Shown: positions 15,083 to 22,463 of the stretch, in pieces
Layout: each line of letters begins with the position of its first letter
How positions within the stretch are numbered: position 1 is the stretch's first letter
DNA from: an uncultured Clostridia bacterium
GTDB taxonomy: Bacteria; Bacillota; Clostridia; Oscillospirales; Acutalibacteraceae
Reading direction: 5' to 3'
Assembly: GCA_947166135.1 (NCBI GenBank)
Contig: CAMVDB010000012.1
Location: forward strand, 1 to 39,291
DNA length: 39,291 bases
Position numbers and translations under genes: made by a program
The notes under the pieces: model-generated
Databases searched by the model: none
Told to the model about the DNA's origin: nothing
The model's input: the letters and a program-made list of their open reading frames with translations, nothing else

Positions 15083-15940
15083 TTATTTCGTCATGAAGAA
15101 CAGGGCGAAGGTGCCCGGTCCGCAGTGGGAGGTGATGACGCAGCCTGCGGTTGAGACGATGATCTCATCGCAGTCAATCAGCTTCTTGAGCTCCTTCTTA
15201 TAGTACTTGCGATCCTTTTCGCTGATATCGCAGGTCATATGCAGGATGATACGTCGCGTATCAATGACGTCCTTGTATTCGTCGAGCCGTTCCTTGAGGT
15301 ATTTCAGACGGCATGCCTCATCCTTGCCGCGGTACTTCTTCGCGACGGTCATCGCGCCGTCGTTGATGACGATGGTGGGCTTGATATTCAGCAGATTCGC
15401 ACCCAGCAGCGATACGCTCGAGCAGCGGCCGCCCTTGTGGAGGAATTCCAGCTGGCTCAGCAGGAAGCTGCCGACGTTCTTCTCGATCAGGTCGCTGACG
15501 AGATCACAGATGCGGTTCGGCTTGAAGCCCATCTCACGGAACTCACACGCTCGGATCGCCAGCAGCGTCATACCGCTCGACAGCACGCGGCTGTCGATCA
15601 CGTGTACTTTGCCGCCGAATTCCTGTGAGGCGATCACAGCGTTCTGGTAGGTAGAGGACATATCGGAACAGAACGCGATATGGATGATCTCCTCAAAGCC
15701 CTCGTCAAATATCTCCTTGAAAAAGTTCAGATAGCCGTCGGGCGTTACCGCGGAGGTCGAGGGCAGCTCGCCGCGCTCCTTGTAGCGGTTGAGGATATCC
15801 TCGGGGGTGATGTCGACGCCGTCCGCGTAGTCCTCGTCGTTATACAGTACGTGCAGCGGAGCAATGCGGATATCATATTTTTCAGCGACAGAAGCGGGCA
15901 TATCCGCCGTGCTGTCGGTGGTGATCATCAGTTTAACCAT
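15083..15940 (-). CDS. DegV family fatty-acid-binding protein
   Basis: This 285-residue cytoplasmic DegV protein binds a fatty acid between two alpha/beta domains. In Firmicutes such proteins (FakB) present fatty acids to the kinase FakA for phosphorylation and phospholipid synthesis. The N-terminal TTDSTADMP at 7-15, the SGT-like SSTYQNAV, the DSR of VHVIDSRVLSSG and FLHKGGR follow the family. I chose ATG 15940. In-frame GTG codons at 15949 and 15955 are possible starts, since the ribosome site is weak (AAAGTGAG). It has its own promoter and terminator. No fakA is in the window. It could use fatty acids released by the nearby thioesterase, which is speculative. Confidence 0.92.
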   Translation of the reverse strand: MVKLMITTDSTADMPASVAEKYDIRIAPLHVLYNDEDYADGVDITPEDILNRYKERGELPSTSAVTPDGYLNFFKEIFDEGFEEIIHIAFCSDMSSTYQNAVIASQEFGGKVHVIDSRVLSSGMTLLAIRACEFREMGFKPNRICDLVSDLIEKNVGSFLLSQLEFLHKGGRCSSVSLLGANLLNIKPTIVINDGAMTVAKKYRGKDEACRLKYLKERLDEYKDVIDTRRIILHMTCDISEKDRKYYKKELKKLIDCDEIIVSTAGCVITSHCGPGTFALFFMTK

Positions 15941-15971
15941 CTTTTTCACACTCACTTTCTTTATCACGGTG

Positions 15972-16000
15972 ATTTTACCACGACGGCTATGGCTTGTCAA
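15972..16000 (-). promoter_or_regulatory. sigma-A promoter of degV
   Basis: On the minus strand TTGACA is exactly 17 nt from TAAAAT, about 30 nt before the start codon. Confidence 0.82.
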
Positions 16001-16008
16001 GCGTACGG

Positions 16009-16037
16009 TTGCGCTTTTAGGATAAATATGTTACTAT
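16009..16037 (+). promoter_or_regulatory. sigma-A promoter of the Nudix gene
   Basis: TTGCGC is 17 nt from TACTAT, about 30 nt upstream of ATG 16067. It is divergent from the degV promoter, 9 bp away. Confidence 0.55.
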
Positions 16038-16066
16038 TTAAAGTAAGAGAACACCGGAGGGTACTT

Positions 16067-16555
16067 ATGAGTTATTGTGAAGAATGCGGCGCTGAGCTTA
16101 CTGACCGTTATCTGGAGAATGAGGGGATCATCCCTTACTGCAACAGCTGTAAGGCATACCGCTTCCCGAAGTACAACGTAGCGGTCAGCATCATCACTGT
16201 TGATGATATCAACCGAAAGATCCTGCTGATCAAGCAGTACGGTCGCGACAGCTTCATCCTTGTTGCGGGCTATGTGAATAAAGGCGAATGTGCCGAGCAT
16301 GCCGTCGCGCGGGAACTGAGAGAGGAAACGGGGCTTGCAGCGGGTGAGATACGGTATAACCGTTCCGAGTACTTCGCGCGAAGCAATACCCTGATGCTCA
16401 ACTTCACCTGCCATATACAGGGCGATCCCGCTGTTTCTCTGACCGATGAAGTGGATGAGGCTCAGTGGTTCGGTTTCGAAGAAGCGCGGGTAAATATCCG
16501 ACCCGACAGCCTGGCGCAGCGATTCTTGAACGCTTGGCTGGACGAACAGAAATAA
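16067..16555 (+). CDS. zinc-ribbon Nudix hydrolase
   Basis: This 162-residue hydrolase acts on nucleoside diphosphates linked to another group. An N-terminal zinc ribbon (Cys4, Cys7, Cys25, Cys28) precedes a perfect Nudix box at residues 68-90 (G-x5-E-x7-REL-REE-TGL). The ribbon plus Nudix order recalls NADH pyrophosphatase NudC, but the protein is shorter and lacks the large NudC N-terminal domain, so the substrate is open. ATG 16067 follows CCGGAGGG. A longer in-frame reading upstream crosses the promoter region and the divergent degV gene and is not credible. It is a single-gene unit ending in a hairpin. Confidence 0.93.
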   Translation: MSYCEECGAELTDRYLENEGIIPYCNSCKAYRFPKYNVAVSIITVDDINRKILLIKQYGRDSFILVAGYVNKGECAEHAVARELREETGLAAGEIRYNRSEYFARSNTLMLNFTCHIQGDPAVSLTDEVDEAQWFGFEEARVNIRPDSLAQRFLNAWLDEQK

Positions 16556-16561
16556 ATTACG

Positions 16562-16595
16562 AAGGGCTGCCGCGGCAATTGCCGTGACAGCCCTT
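16562..16595. terminator. hairpin between converging Nudix and AGCS genes
   Basis: A long stem, AAGGGCTG-CCGCGGCA against TGCCG-TG-ACAGCCCTT, has a tiny loop. T-runs are poor on both sides, so it probably stops both transcripts weakly. Confidence 0.65.
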
Positions 16596-16622
16596 CATTA
16601 TATACCAAAAGTTGATATCCGC

Positions 16623-18146
16623 TTATTGCATCTCATTGTCGCCGGACTTGATATCCTGCTTGAACTCTTCGTTCATATCGGGATAGGCGGAGAGCATCGG
16701 CTCGACGTCGACGCCCTTTTTGCGGTCGAAGTAGTTCTTCGTAATCTTCGCGACAAGTCCGCTCAGCGCGACCAGACAGATCAGGTTCGGCAGCGCCATC
16801 AAGCCGTTACAGGTGTCGCTGATATCCCATACCACCTGGCTGTGGATCGTTGCGGAAACAGCGATCAGCACGACATAAAGCACCTTGAAGATGGTGACGG
16901 GGATCTTTCTCTTCTCTTCCTTCATGAAGCCGAAGAAGAACTCCACGCCCTTCTCGCCGTAGTAGGACCACGCGATGATGGTGGTGAAGGCGAACAGCGG
17001 CAGGATGATCGAGAAGGTCGCCGTGCCGAAGGCGCCGAAGTTGTCGGAGAACATCGACATCGACATGACGCTGTCGTTCATATCGGGGCTGAGCTTGGTG
17101 ACGTCGTTGGTGGTCAGGAACATCAGCGCGGTCAGGGTGCAGATGATGAAGGTGTCGAAGAAGATCTCGAACACGCCCCACAGACCCTGCTTGACGGGCT
17201 CGCGGGTCTCGGACGCGGAGTGAGCGATGACGGAGGAGCCCAGTCCCGCCTCATTAGAGAATACGCCGCGCGCCATGCCTTTCTTGATGACGGTCGCGAA
17301 GGTGAAGCCCAGGATACCGCCGCCGGCAGCCTGGAAGCTGAATGCCTTGGAGAAGATCAGACCGAACGCCTGACCGATGCGGTCATAATGCATGCCGATG
17401 GAGATCAGCGCCAGAATGATGAACAGGAGCGACATGAAGGGTACCAGCATGGACGCGACCTTGCCGATACGCTTGATACCGCCGATAATGATGGTCGCCG
17501 CGATCGCTGCAACGATGATGCCGATGATCAGCTTGACGGTCTCGGCGTTGTCGGCGGAGCCGGTCACCCGCGCAAAGGTCTCAGCCAGCGCGCCGGAGAT
17601 CTTGTTCGTCTGGACGCCGCTCATGCCGATCGCCGCTAAGATACAGAAGACGGAGGCGACATACGCCAGCCACTTCCATTTCAGACCGTAGGCGATATAG
17701 TAGAAAGCGCCGCCCGCGAGGTTGCCCTTGCTGTCCTTCTTACGGAAGTACAGACCCAGAACGTTCTCGGCGTAGTTGGTGACCATGCCGAAGAAGGCGG
17801 AGACCCACATCCACAGCACCGCGCCGGGACCTCCCGTGAGGATCGCCGCGACGACGCCGATGATGTTGCCGGTGCCGACGGTGCCGGAGATCGCGGTCGA
17901 GAACGCCTCGAACTGACTGATGGACTGCACTCTGCCGTCCTTTTGTTTTTTCTTACCCAGACTCTTGAAGGTCGGGACGATGGTGGTGTTCAGTGATTCG
18001 CCGAACTTGCGCACCTGCAGGAAGCGGGTGCGGATAGTCAGCAGCAAGCCTGTACCGAGGATCAGGATGATGGTCGGCCATCCCCAGACATAGCTGTTGA
18101 TCACGCCGTTGATCTCTTCAACGGATTTGAGAAAACTTTCCCACAT
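16623..18146 (-). CDS. alanine/glycine:cation symporter (AGCS family)
   Basis: This 507-residue membrane protein has about eleven helices and takes up alanine or glycine with Na+. The family signature is FEAFSTAISGTVGTGNIIGV at residues 79-98. A second conserved stretch, GVFSNEAGLGSS, lies in the middle. The gene is preceded by a glycine riboswitch with a terminator, making glycine the likely transported amino acid. ATG 18146 has a GAGGAGG site. It stands alone as a transcription unit converging on the Nudix gene. Transport family is certain. Glycine preference follows from the riboswitch. Confidence 0.95.
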   Translation of the reverse strand: MWESFLKSVEEINGVINSYVWGWPTIILILGTGLLLTIRTRFLQVRKFGESLNTTIVPTFKSLGKKKQKDGRVQSISQFEAFSTAISGTVGTGNIIGVVAAILTGGPGAVLWMWVSAFFGMVTNYAENVLGLYFRKKDSKGNLAGGAFYYIAYGLKWKWLAYVASVFCILAAIGMSGVQTNKISGALAETFARVTGSADNAETVKLIIGIIVAAIAATIIIGGIKRIGKVASMLVPFMSLLFIILALISIGMHYDRIGQAFGLIFSKAFSFQAAGGGILGFTFATVIKKGMARGVFSNEAGLGSSVIAHSASETREPVKQGLWGVFEIFFDTFIICTLTALMFLTTNDVTKLSPDMNDSVMSMSMFSDNFGAFGTATFSIILPLFAFTTIIAWSYYGEKGVEFFFGFMKEEKRKIPVTIFKVLYVVLIAVSATIHSQVVWDISDTCNGLMALPNLICLVALSGLVAKITKNYFDRKKGVDVEPMLSAYPDMNEEFKQDIKSGDNEMQ

Positions 18147-18199
18147 GTGTTTTATACCTCCTCTTGTATCGTGTGATATGTGTCGGTCAAAAGCGCAGT

Positions 18200-18440
18200 T
18201 TGTATTTGTTTGTATTTGTCGGAAATAAAGAAAAGAGCCGTTGTAAAACGACTCTCAGGCACGATAACGGATGCCGTACCACGCAGCTCAACATCCTTCC
18301 TCCGTCCTTTTGCCTGAGAGATTGACGCGGCGAGCCGCGCTTGCACCTTCGGCATCCATCCGCATGACGTGTAAACTGCGCCGCGATGGAATTCTCCGGA
18401 GTGCCGTCCTCACGCGGTCAAGCTGCTGTTACCAATATAT
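18200..18440 (-). promoter_or_regulatory. glycine riboswitch (single aptamer) with terminator
   Basis: Reading the minus strand, the aptamer (about 18405 down to 18293) shows the conserved GGAGAA, GCCGAAGGTGCAAGC and CTCTCAGGCAAAAGGACGGAG of the gcvT class. The switch element TGCCTGAGAG (18252-18261) is an exact 10-nt complement of the aptamer core CTCTCAGGCA (18311-18320) and shares three bases with the terminator stem at 18235-18254. Free RNA can form the anti-terminator. Glycine binding holds the core and allows termination. This predicts an OFF switch, suitable for an importer. No second full aptamer was found. Confidence 0.9.
18226..18254 (-). terminator. glycine riboswitch terminator
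   Basis: GAGTCGTT pairs with AACGGCTC (one G-U) around a 4-nt loop, followed by TTTTCTTTATTT on the minus strand. Confidence 0.85.
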
Positions 18441-18493
18441 GAGTGTTCGCTCTTCTGCATGATTCATCCGACACATATTCTGTTCCAAAAGGT

Positions 18494-18521
18494 ATTATAC
18501 CACCTTGTACAAAAAATGCAA
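18494..18521 (-). promoter_or_regulatory. sigma-A promoter of the riboswitch/AGCS unit
   Basis: On the minus strand TTGCAT is 16 nt from a perfect TATAAT. The leader is about 340 nt and contains the riboswitch. Confidence 0.65.
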
Positions 18522-18530
18522 TAGTTTTTG

Positions 18531-18559
18531 TTGACTTTCTAAAGATTATGACGGATAAT
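18531..18559 (+). promoter_or_regulatory. sigma-A promoter of the FliB-like gene
   Basis: TTGACT is 17 nt from GATAAT, about 50 nt upstream of GTG 18613. It is back to back with the AGCS promoter. Confidence 0.6.
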
Positions 18560-18612
18560 GAATAATAATTGATAGTACACGGCAACCGTTTATTTTTTGA
18601 AGGAGTTTTTCC

Positions 18613-19536
18613 GTGAAGCATTTGTACCCCTCCTATTATGAGAAGTTCCGCTGTATCGCCGCTGCGTGTCCCGACTCCTGCTGTCAGGGCTGGGATGTGG
18701 TGATCGACGAAAAGACCGAGGCGTTTTACAACTCTGTAAAAGGTGATTTCGGCGATAAACTGAGGAATGCGATCTATACCGATCCCGACGGCGACCGTGT
18801 GTTTCGCTTGGCTGATGAGAAGAAATGTCCTTTCTGGGGCGATGATAAGCTCTGTGATATCTACAGGACGCTCGGTGAGGAGCACCTGTGCCTGACCTGC
18901 GCGATGTTCCCGCGTATCACGATGAATTATACGACCTTTGCGGAGCATACCCTCGCGCTCGCCTGTCCCGAGGCGGCGCGGCTGATCCTCGCCGGGGATC
19001 ACGCCTATACCCGCTTTGATGCGACAGAATTCGTCCCGTGTGACGCTTACGACGCGGAGATCATGTCGTTTCTGTTACAGACGCGAGGTGAAGCGGCACG
19101 GATTCTTGCGTCCGATCAGCCGCTTGAACAAAGGCTCCGTGATCTGCTTGACTTTGCCGACAGGGCACAAAGCGCGCTGACGGGGGAGTCATCCGTTTTT
19201 GATGCTCCGGATTTAACCGAGATCTACGGCGGCTTGGAGTATATCGACGAGGATAGCCGCACCCTGATCGTAAACGCGGTTGAAAGCACACCCGATCTGA
19301 GCACGCATGAAAGAAAACTGACCAACCTTTCGCTCTATTATCTCTACCGCTATTATCTCGGCGCGGTCGACAGCCTCGACGTGCTCGCTCCCGTACGCTT
19401 TGCCGTCTGCTCCGTACGGGTGATCGCGGCGCTCTCTCAGCAGCGGGAGATCACCGACGTCGCTCAGCTCTACTCCAAAGAGATCGAACAGAGCTATGAG
19501 AACATGGAGCGCTTGACGGAAGCGCTCGGTCTTTGA
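18613..19536 (+). CDS. FliB-like Cys-rich protein (flagellin lysine-N-methylase family)
   Basis: This 307-residue protein has the N-terminal pattern of FliB, which methylates lysines of flagellin in enterobacteria. It has clustered cysteines C14, C19, C23, C24, C72, C81, C93, C96 and C118, with the motif CLTCAMFPR at 93-101. Such cysteines are expected to hold an iron-sulfur cluster. It is shorter than FliB of about 400 residues, and no flagellar gene is in the window, so another protein may be the substrate. GTG 18613 has an AAGGAG site 7 nt upstream. The nitroreductase follows closely, probably in the same transcript. Confidence 0.82.
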   Translation: MKHLYPSYYEKFRCIAAACPDSCCQGWDVVIDEKTEAFYNSVKGDFGDKLRNAIYTDPDGDRVFRLADEKKCPFWGDDKLCDIYRTLGEEHLCLTCAMFPRITMNYTTFAEHTLALACPEAARLILAGDHAYTRFDATEFVPCDAYDAEIMSFLLQTRGEAARILASDQPLEQRLRDLLDFADRAQSALTGESSVFDAPDLTEIYGGLEYIDEDSRTLIVNAVESTPDLSTHERKLTNLSLYYLYRYYLGAVDSLDVLAPVRFAVCSVRVIAALSQQREITDVAQLYSKEIEQSYENMERLTEALGL

Positions 19537-19571
19537 GTTATCAGAATCAACCTATTGAACAGGAGGTCATT

Positions 19572-20225
19572 ATGACAGACATGGAAGCGATCAAGGCGCG
19601 CCATTCGGTACGCGCTTATCAGAACAGACCCATCACCCCCGAGCTTGTCGAAAAACTTCGGGTACGCATCGCCGAGCTGAACCGCGAATATGATCTGCGC
19701 ATGCAGTATATCGAGCCTGCGGGCGAGGTGTTCGGCGGACTGGCGTCAAAGCTGACCGGCTGGAGCTGCGTGCCCGCTTATATCGCTGTCGTCGGCAGGA
19801 AGCGCGACGACCTCGACGAGATCTGCGGCTACGCGGGCGAGAAGCTCGTGCTGTATGCCCAGACGCTGGGGCTCAATACCTGCTGGGCGGGTATCTTCAA
19901 GCGCAAGCGCTGTACCGCAGAGATCGGGGAGGATGAGCGATTGGTGCTCTCGATCGCGATAGGCTACGGTGTAGATCAGGGCACTCCCCGCCGCTCCAAG
20001 AGCGCTGAGGATGTGACGGATGTGAAGGAAATGCCGCAGTGGTTCCGCGACGGGATCGAAGCGGCGTTGCTTGCGCCTACGGCGATCAATCAGCAGAAGT
20101 TCTTCTTTACCTTCGACGGCGATACGCCATCGGTCAGGGTCAGCGCCAACGGTCCCTTCGTCAAGCTCGATCTCGGCATCGTCAAGTGCCATTTTGAGAT
20201 CGCTTCGGGCAGAAAAATCAATTGA
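19572..20225 (+). CDS. nitroreductase-family flavoprotein
   Basis: This 217-residue member of the putative TM-nitroreductase group binds FMN and would reduce quinones, nitro compounds or flavin-like substrates with NAD(P)H. The start IKARHSVRAYQNRPI is the classic FMN-phosphate site. The C-terminal LLAPTAINQQKFFF matches the family's second FMN contact. I chose ATG 19572, which has a perfect AGGAGG 5 nt upstream. A longer reading to a TTG at 19533 would overlap the previous gene with no ribosome site. It lies 35 bp behind the FliB-like gene. The physiological substrate is unknown. Confidence 0.92.
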   Translation: MTDMEAIKARHSVRAYQNRPITPELVEKLRVRIAELNREYDLRMQYIEPAGEVFGGLASKLTGWSCVPAYIAVVGRKRDDLDEICGYAGEKLVLYAQTLGLNTCWAGIFKRKRCTAEIGEDERLVLSIAIGYGVDQGTPRRSKSAEDVTDVKEMPQWFRDGIEAALLAPTAINQQKFFFTFDGDTPSVRVSANGPFVKLDLGIVKCHFEIASGRKIN

Positions 20226-20236
20226 GATCATAAAAT

Positions 20237-20265
20237 AACAGCGCTTCCGCATCGGGAGCGCTGTT
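20237..20265. terminator. terminator between nitroreductase and lipoprotein genes
   Basis: AACAGCGCT and AGCGCTGTT form a 9-bp stem with CC/GG inside. The minus strand continues TTATTTTATG, so it best ends the lipoprotein transcript. Confidence 0.75.
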
Positions 20266-20282
20266 GTCGGTTATATAAGATT

Positions 20283-20801
20283 TTACGGTTCCGCTGTCAC
20301 GGTACCCTGATTGAGCCACTTGCGCATGATAACTTTGATGTTGCCGAACATCATCGAGCCGTTCTCGGGCATATTGCCGCTCGTGACGCGGGTGTAGCCG
20401 CCCTTGCCGTCGGGGAACTTGCAGACATAAGCCTTCCCGCTGATCGCGATCCCCTGACGCTTGTTCCATCGCGCCATGCCGCTCTTTCTCACCGCGGTCA
20501 GTATCTCCCGGGCGCCTTCGATCGGGATGAGGTATCGCGTGATCGTTTCGTCGTCCGTCCCGCCTTCTGCGATCTCCTCGAGCGTCGCCTGCGTGTCGGA
20601 GTAGGTGTACAGCACGAGTTCGTAGTACGGCTGCTTCATCGGCGTGCCGACCGTCTGCTCGAAATAGTCGATCAGCATGGTGTCCTTCTCCGCGTCCAGA
20701 TAGGTCTCGATATCGAATTGTCCCTTCAGGGAGCAGCCGAAAAGCCCGAGCATGATCATCACCGCCGTTAAAAATATCGTAAATCCGCGAACCTTTTTCA
20801 T
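20283..20801 (-). CDS. hypothetical lipoprotein
   Basis: This 172-residue protein has a lipoprotein signal: basic start, hydrophobic core and lipobox LFGC with Cys23. It should be anchored on the outer face of the membrane. The mature part is about 150 residues, mixed alpha/beta by appearance, with a glycine-rich, positively charged end. No domain is recognised. ATG 20801 has a CGGGGA site. It stands alone next to the degenerate 20.8-21.6 kb region and has ordinary composition, so it is probably a resident gene. Confidence 0.8.
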   Translation of the reverse strand: MKKVRGFTIFLTAVMIMLGLFGCSLKGQFDIETYLDAEKDTMLIDYFEQTVGTPMKQPYYELVLYTYSDTQATLEEIAEGGTDDETITRYLIPIEGAREILTAVRKSGMARWNKRQGIAISGKAYVCKFPDGKGGYTRVTSGNMPENGSMMFGNIKVIMRKWLNQGTVTAEP

Positions 20802-20839
20802 GTTGAATCCCCGCTTTACGTTTTATTGGCATAAGCATA

Positions 20840-21119
20840 ACATATCGTTCGGAGTGTGTAAAGGTTTTTCTGATCCTGCGCGATATCCACCTTTCCGATA
20901 AGGCTGAACAGCTGTATAAGACGGACAAGGGGCTCGCTACAAATATCAAGAATATCCTCAACCGTTGGCAGAATCAGCCGATGGAAAGCGATACAGTCAA
21001 TCAAATCAAGAGCGTATATCCTTTGGATGATACTGTGTTGCGAATCAAGGACGCCGCAGAAAAAGGTAAATTAGTTGTGATAGATGAAAAAAAGCTGAGA
21101 ATATGCTTGCCACCATAGG
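20840..21119 (+). pseudogene. open fragment without a start, remnant of an unidentified gene
   Basis: One frame stays open for about 90 codons up to the TAG at 21117-21119, but has no usable start or ribosome site. The readable part is helical and charged, with GLATNIKNILNRW and KGKLVVIDEKKLRICLPP. It has no family I recognise. It overlaps the next fragment in a different frame. I take it as the decayed end of a gene from a mobile element. Confidence 0.45.
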
Positions 21120-21330
21120 AGTCCAACCCTCCGAGGTGTCAAGGATTCTCAACCTTGCACAAGATAGCTTATCACAATCCGCTGATAAAGTCAAGCGTCA
21201 ATCCCGCTCCGACGCCGAATACCTCTCCGCGGTCGAGCGCGGCGATATGGAAATCGCTCAGCGCATGGTTGATGAAGCGGCGGAAAAAATCTGTCGGATT
21301 TGCAGTGAGAATGGTGTGATATATTTTTGA
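21103..21330 (+). pseudogene. truncated fragment of a phage/mobile-element polyvalent-type protein
   Basis: The 75-codon frame contains SDAEYLSAVERGDMEIAQRM at residues 36-55, followed by VDEAAEK. From memory this precedes C-terminal toxin-like or linker domains in large phage and conjugative-element proteins. Here it stops shortly after that motif. No ribosome site precedes the ATG. A diverged copy of its upstream part recurs at 21565-21607. It is most likely a relic and not a working gene. Confidence 0.5.
21169..21211 (+). repeat. diverged direct repeat, copy 1
   Basis: This 43-bp segment, starting TTATCACAATCCGCTGATAA, is matched at about 37 of 43 positions by 21565-21607. It encodes the QSADKVKRQSRS part of the fragment at 21103-21330. 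Confidence 0.75.
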
Positions 21331-21488
21331 CTTTGTTTCGATTTGATTTGAGAAAGAAAAGACGACCTGTCAGTGATCGCCGGGAACGCGAGCCCCGGTA
21401 ATATAACAGAATCGTCAATTCAATAATAAATGAGATATTAATGCTTTGTAGGGAGTTCGATATCCTCAAACGCTTGCAAATCATTTAT

Positions 21489-21559
21489 TATCAGCACCGA
21501 GAATATATCTGGTAGAGCAAAAAGCTCCGCGCCAGTTGCACAAATTCTCAGTGCTGATA
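21489..21559. repeat. inverted repeat/hairpin in the decayed region
   Basis: TATCAGCACCGAGAAT (21489-21504) and ATTCTCAGTGCTGATA (21544-21559) pair over 16 bases with one G-U or mismatch. The enclosed 39 nt contain CTGG/CCAG and a GAGC-aaaaa-GCTC tip, giving a three-tier hairpin. There is no T-run after it. Confidence 0.6.
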
Positions 21560-21564
21560 GTAAT

Positions 21565-21607
21565 TTACCACAATCCGCCGATAATGTCAAGCGTCGCTCT
21601 CGCTCCG
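21565..21607 (+). repeat. diverged direct repeat, copy 2
   Basis: This is the second copy of the 43-bp segment at 21169-21211. Its frame reads QSADNVKRRSRS and ends in unrelated sequence just before the promoter of the NifU-like gene. Confidence 0.75.
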
Positions 21608-21656
21608 GAACTGCCGGTTTTTCGCCGATTTATTGGCATTTTCCATCAAGATTGTA

Positions 21657-21685
21657 TTGACTTATCACGGCTGTTCGTCTATAAT
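21657..21685 (+). promoter_or_regulatory. sigma-A promoter of the NifU-like/GGGtGRT operon
   Basis: TTGACT is 17 nt from a perfect TATAAT, with a leader of about 65 nt ending in AAAGGAGGAC. Confidence 0.85.
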
Positions 21686-21756
21686 GAACATAAGCATAGT
21701 CAGATCATCGGAACAGTTGATTTGGCACTTGTTTCATTCTAAAGGAGGACAAGCTT

Positions 21757-22449
21757 ATGAATTACACAGCAGAAGTAATGAATATGTGCCCCGTAGCGAA
21801 GGGCGCGTATCACGGTCCTGCTCCCATCCCCGAGGAGGGTCAATGGGTACAGGCGAAGGAGATCAAGGATATCTCCGGCTTTACACACGGCATCGGCTGG
21901 TGTGCACCCCAGCAGGGCGCCTGCAAGCTCACCCTGAACGTTAAAGAGGGCATCATCGAAGAGGCTCTGGTCGAGACCATCGGCTGCTCCGGTATGACCC
22001 ACTCCGCCGCGATGGCGTCCGAGATCCTGATCGGCAAGACCCTCTTAGAGGCGTTGAACACCGACCTCGTATGTGACGCGATCAACACCGCTATGCGCGA
22101 GCTGTTCCTGCAGATCGTCTACGGCAGAACCCAGAGCGCCTTCTCCGAGGGCGGCCTGCTCGTCGGCGCTTCCATGGAGGATCTCGGTAAGGGTCTGCGT
22201 TCTCAGGTGGGTACCATGTTCGCTACCCGCGAAAAGGGTCCCCGTTACCTCGAGATGACCGAGGGCTACTGCTCTCAGATCGCCCTGAACAAGGACAACG
22301 AGATCATCGGTTACGAGTTTATCAGCTTCGGCAAGATGATGGACTTCATCAAGGCGGGTATGGACGCCAACGAAGCGATCGAAAAGGCGAAGGGTCACTA
22401 TGGTCAGTGGGATAACGCTGCCAAGTATATTGACCCCCGCAAGGACTAA
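21757..22449 (+). CDS. NifU/IscU-like iron-sulfur scaffold domain protein, partner of GGGtGRT
   Basis: This 230-residue protein contains a NifU-N/IscU-like core. GACKLTLNVKEGIIEEALVE (54-73) and IGCSGMTHSAAMASEILIGK (75-94) correspond to two of the scaffold's cysteine regions (Cys56 and Cys77). Other cysteines are C11, C49, C106 and C172. The C-terminal half after about 125 has no domain I can name. It is followed 14 bp later by the GGGtGRT gene in one operon, a pairing I know from many Clostridia. An iron-sulfur or metal-binding role is likely but not demonstrated. Strong promoter, strong ribosome site and biased codons suggest high expression. Confidence 0.85.
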   Translation: MNYTAEVMNMCPVAKGAYHGPAPIPEEGQWVQAKEIKDISGFTHGIGWCAPQQGACKLTLNVKEGIIEEALVETIGCSGMTHSAAMASEILIGKTLLEALNTDLVCDAINTAMRELFLQIVYGRTQSAFSEGGLLVGASMEDLGKGLRSQVGTMFATREKGPRYLEMTEGYCSQIALNKDNEIIGYEFISFGKMMDFIKAGMDANEAIEKAKGHYGQWDNAAKYIDPRKD

Positions 22450-22463
22450 GGGAGGTGCACAGT

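Noticed and set aside
15680-16066. Extended Nudix protein starting 129 codons upstream
   Set aside because: The extra frame crosses two divergent promoters and the degV gene, while ATG 16067 has a strong ribosome site and begins exactly at the zinc ribbon.
18360-18480. Second glycine aptamer forming a tandem riboswitch
   Set aside because: The region upstream of the readable aptamer has no second GCCGAAGG or CTCTCAGGC core.
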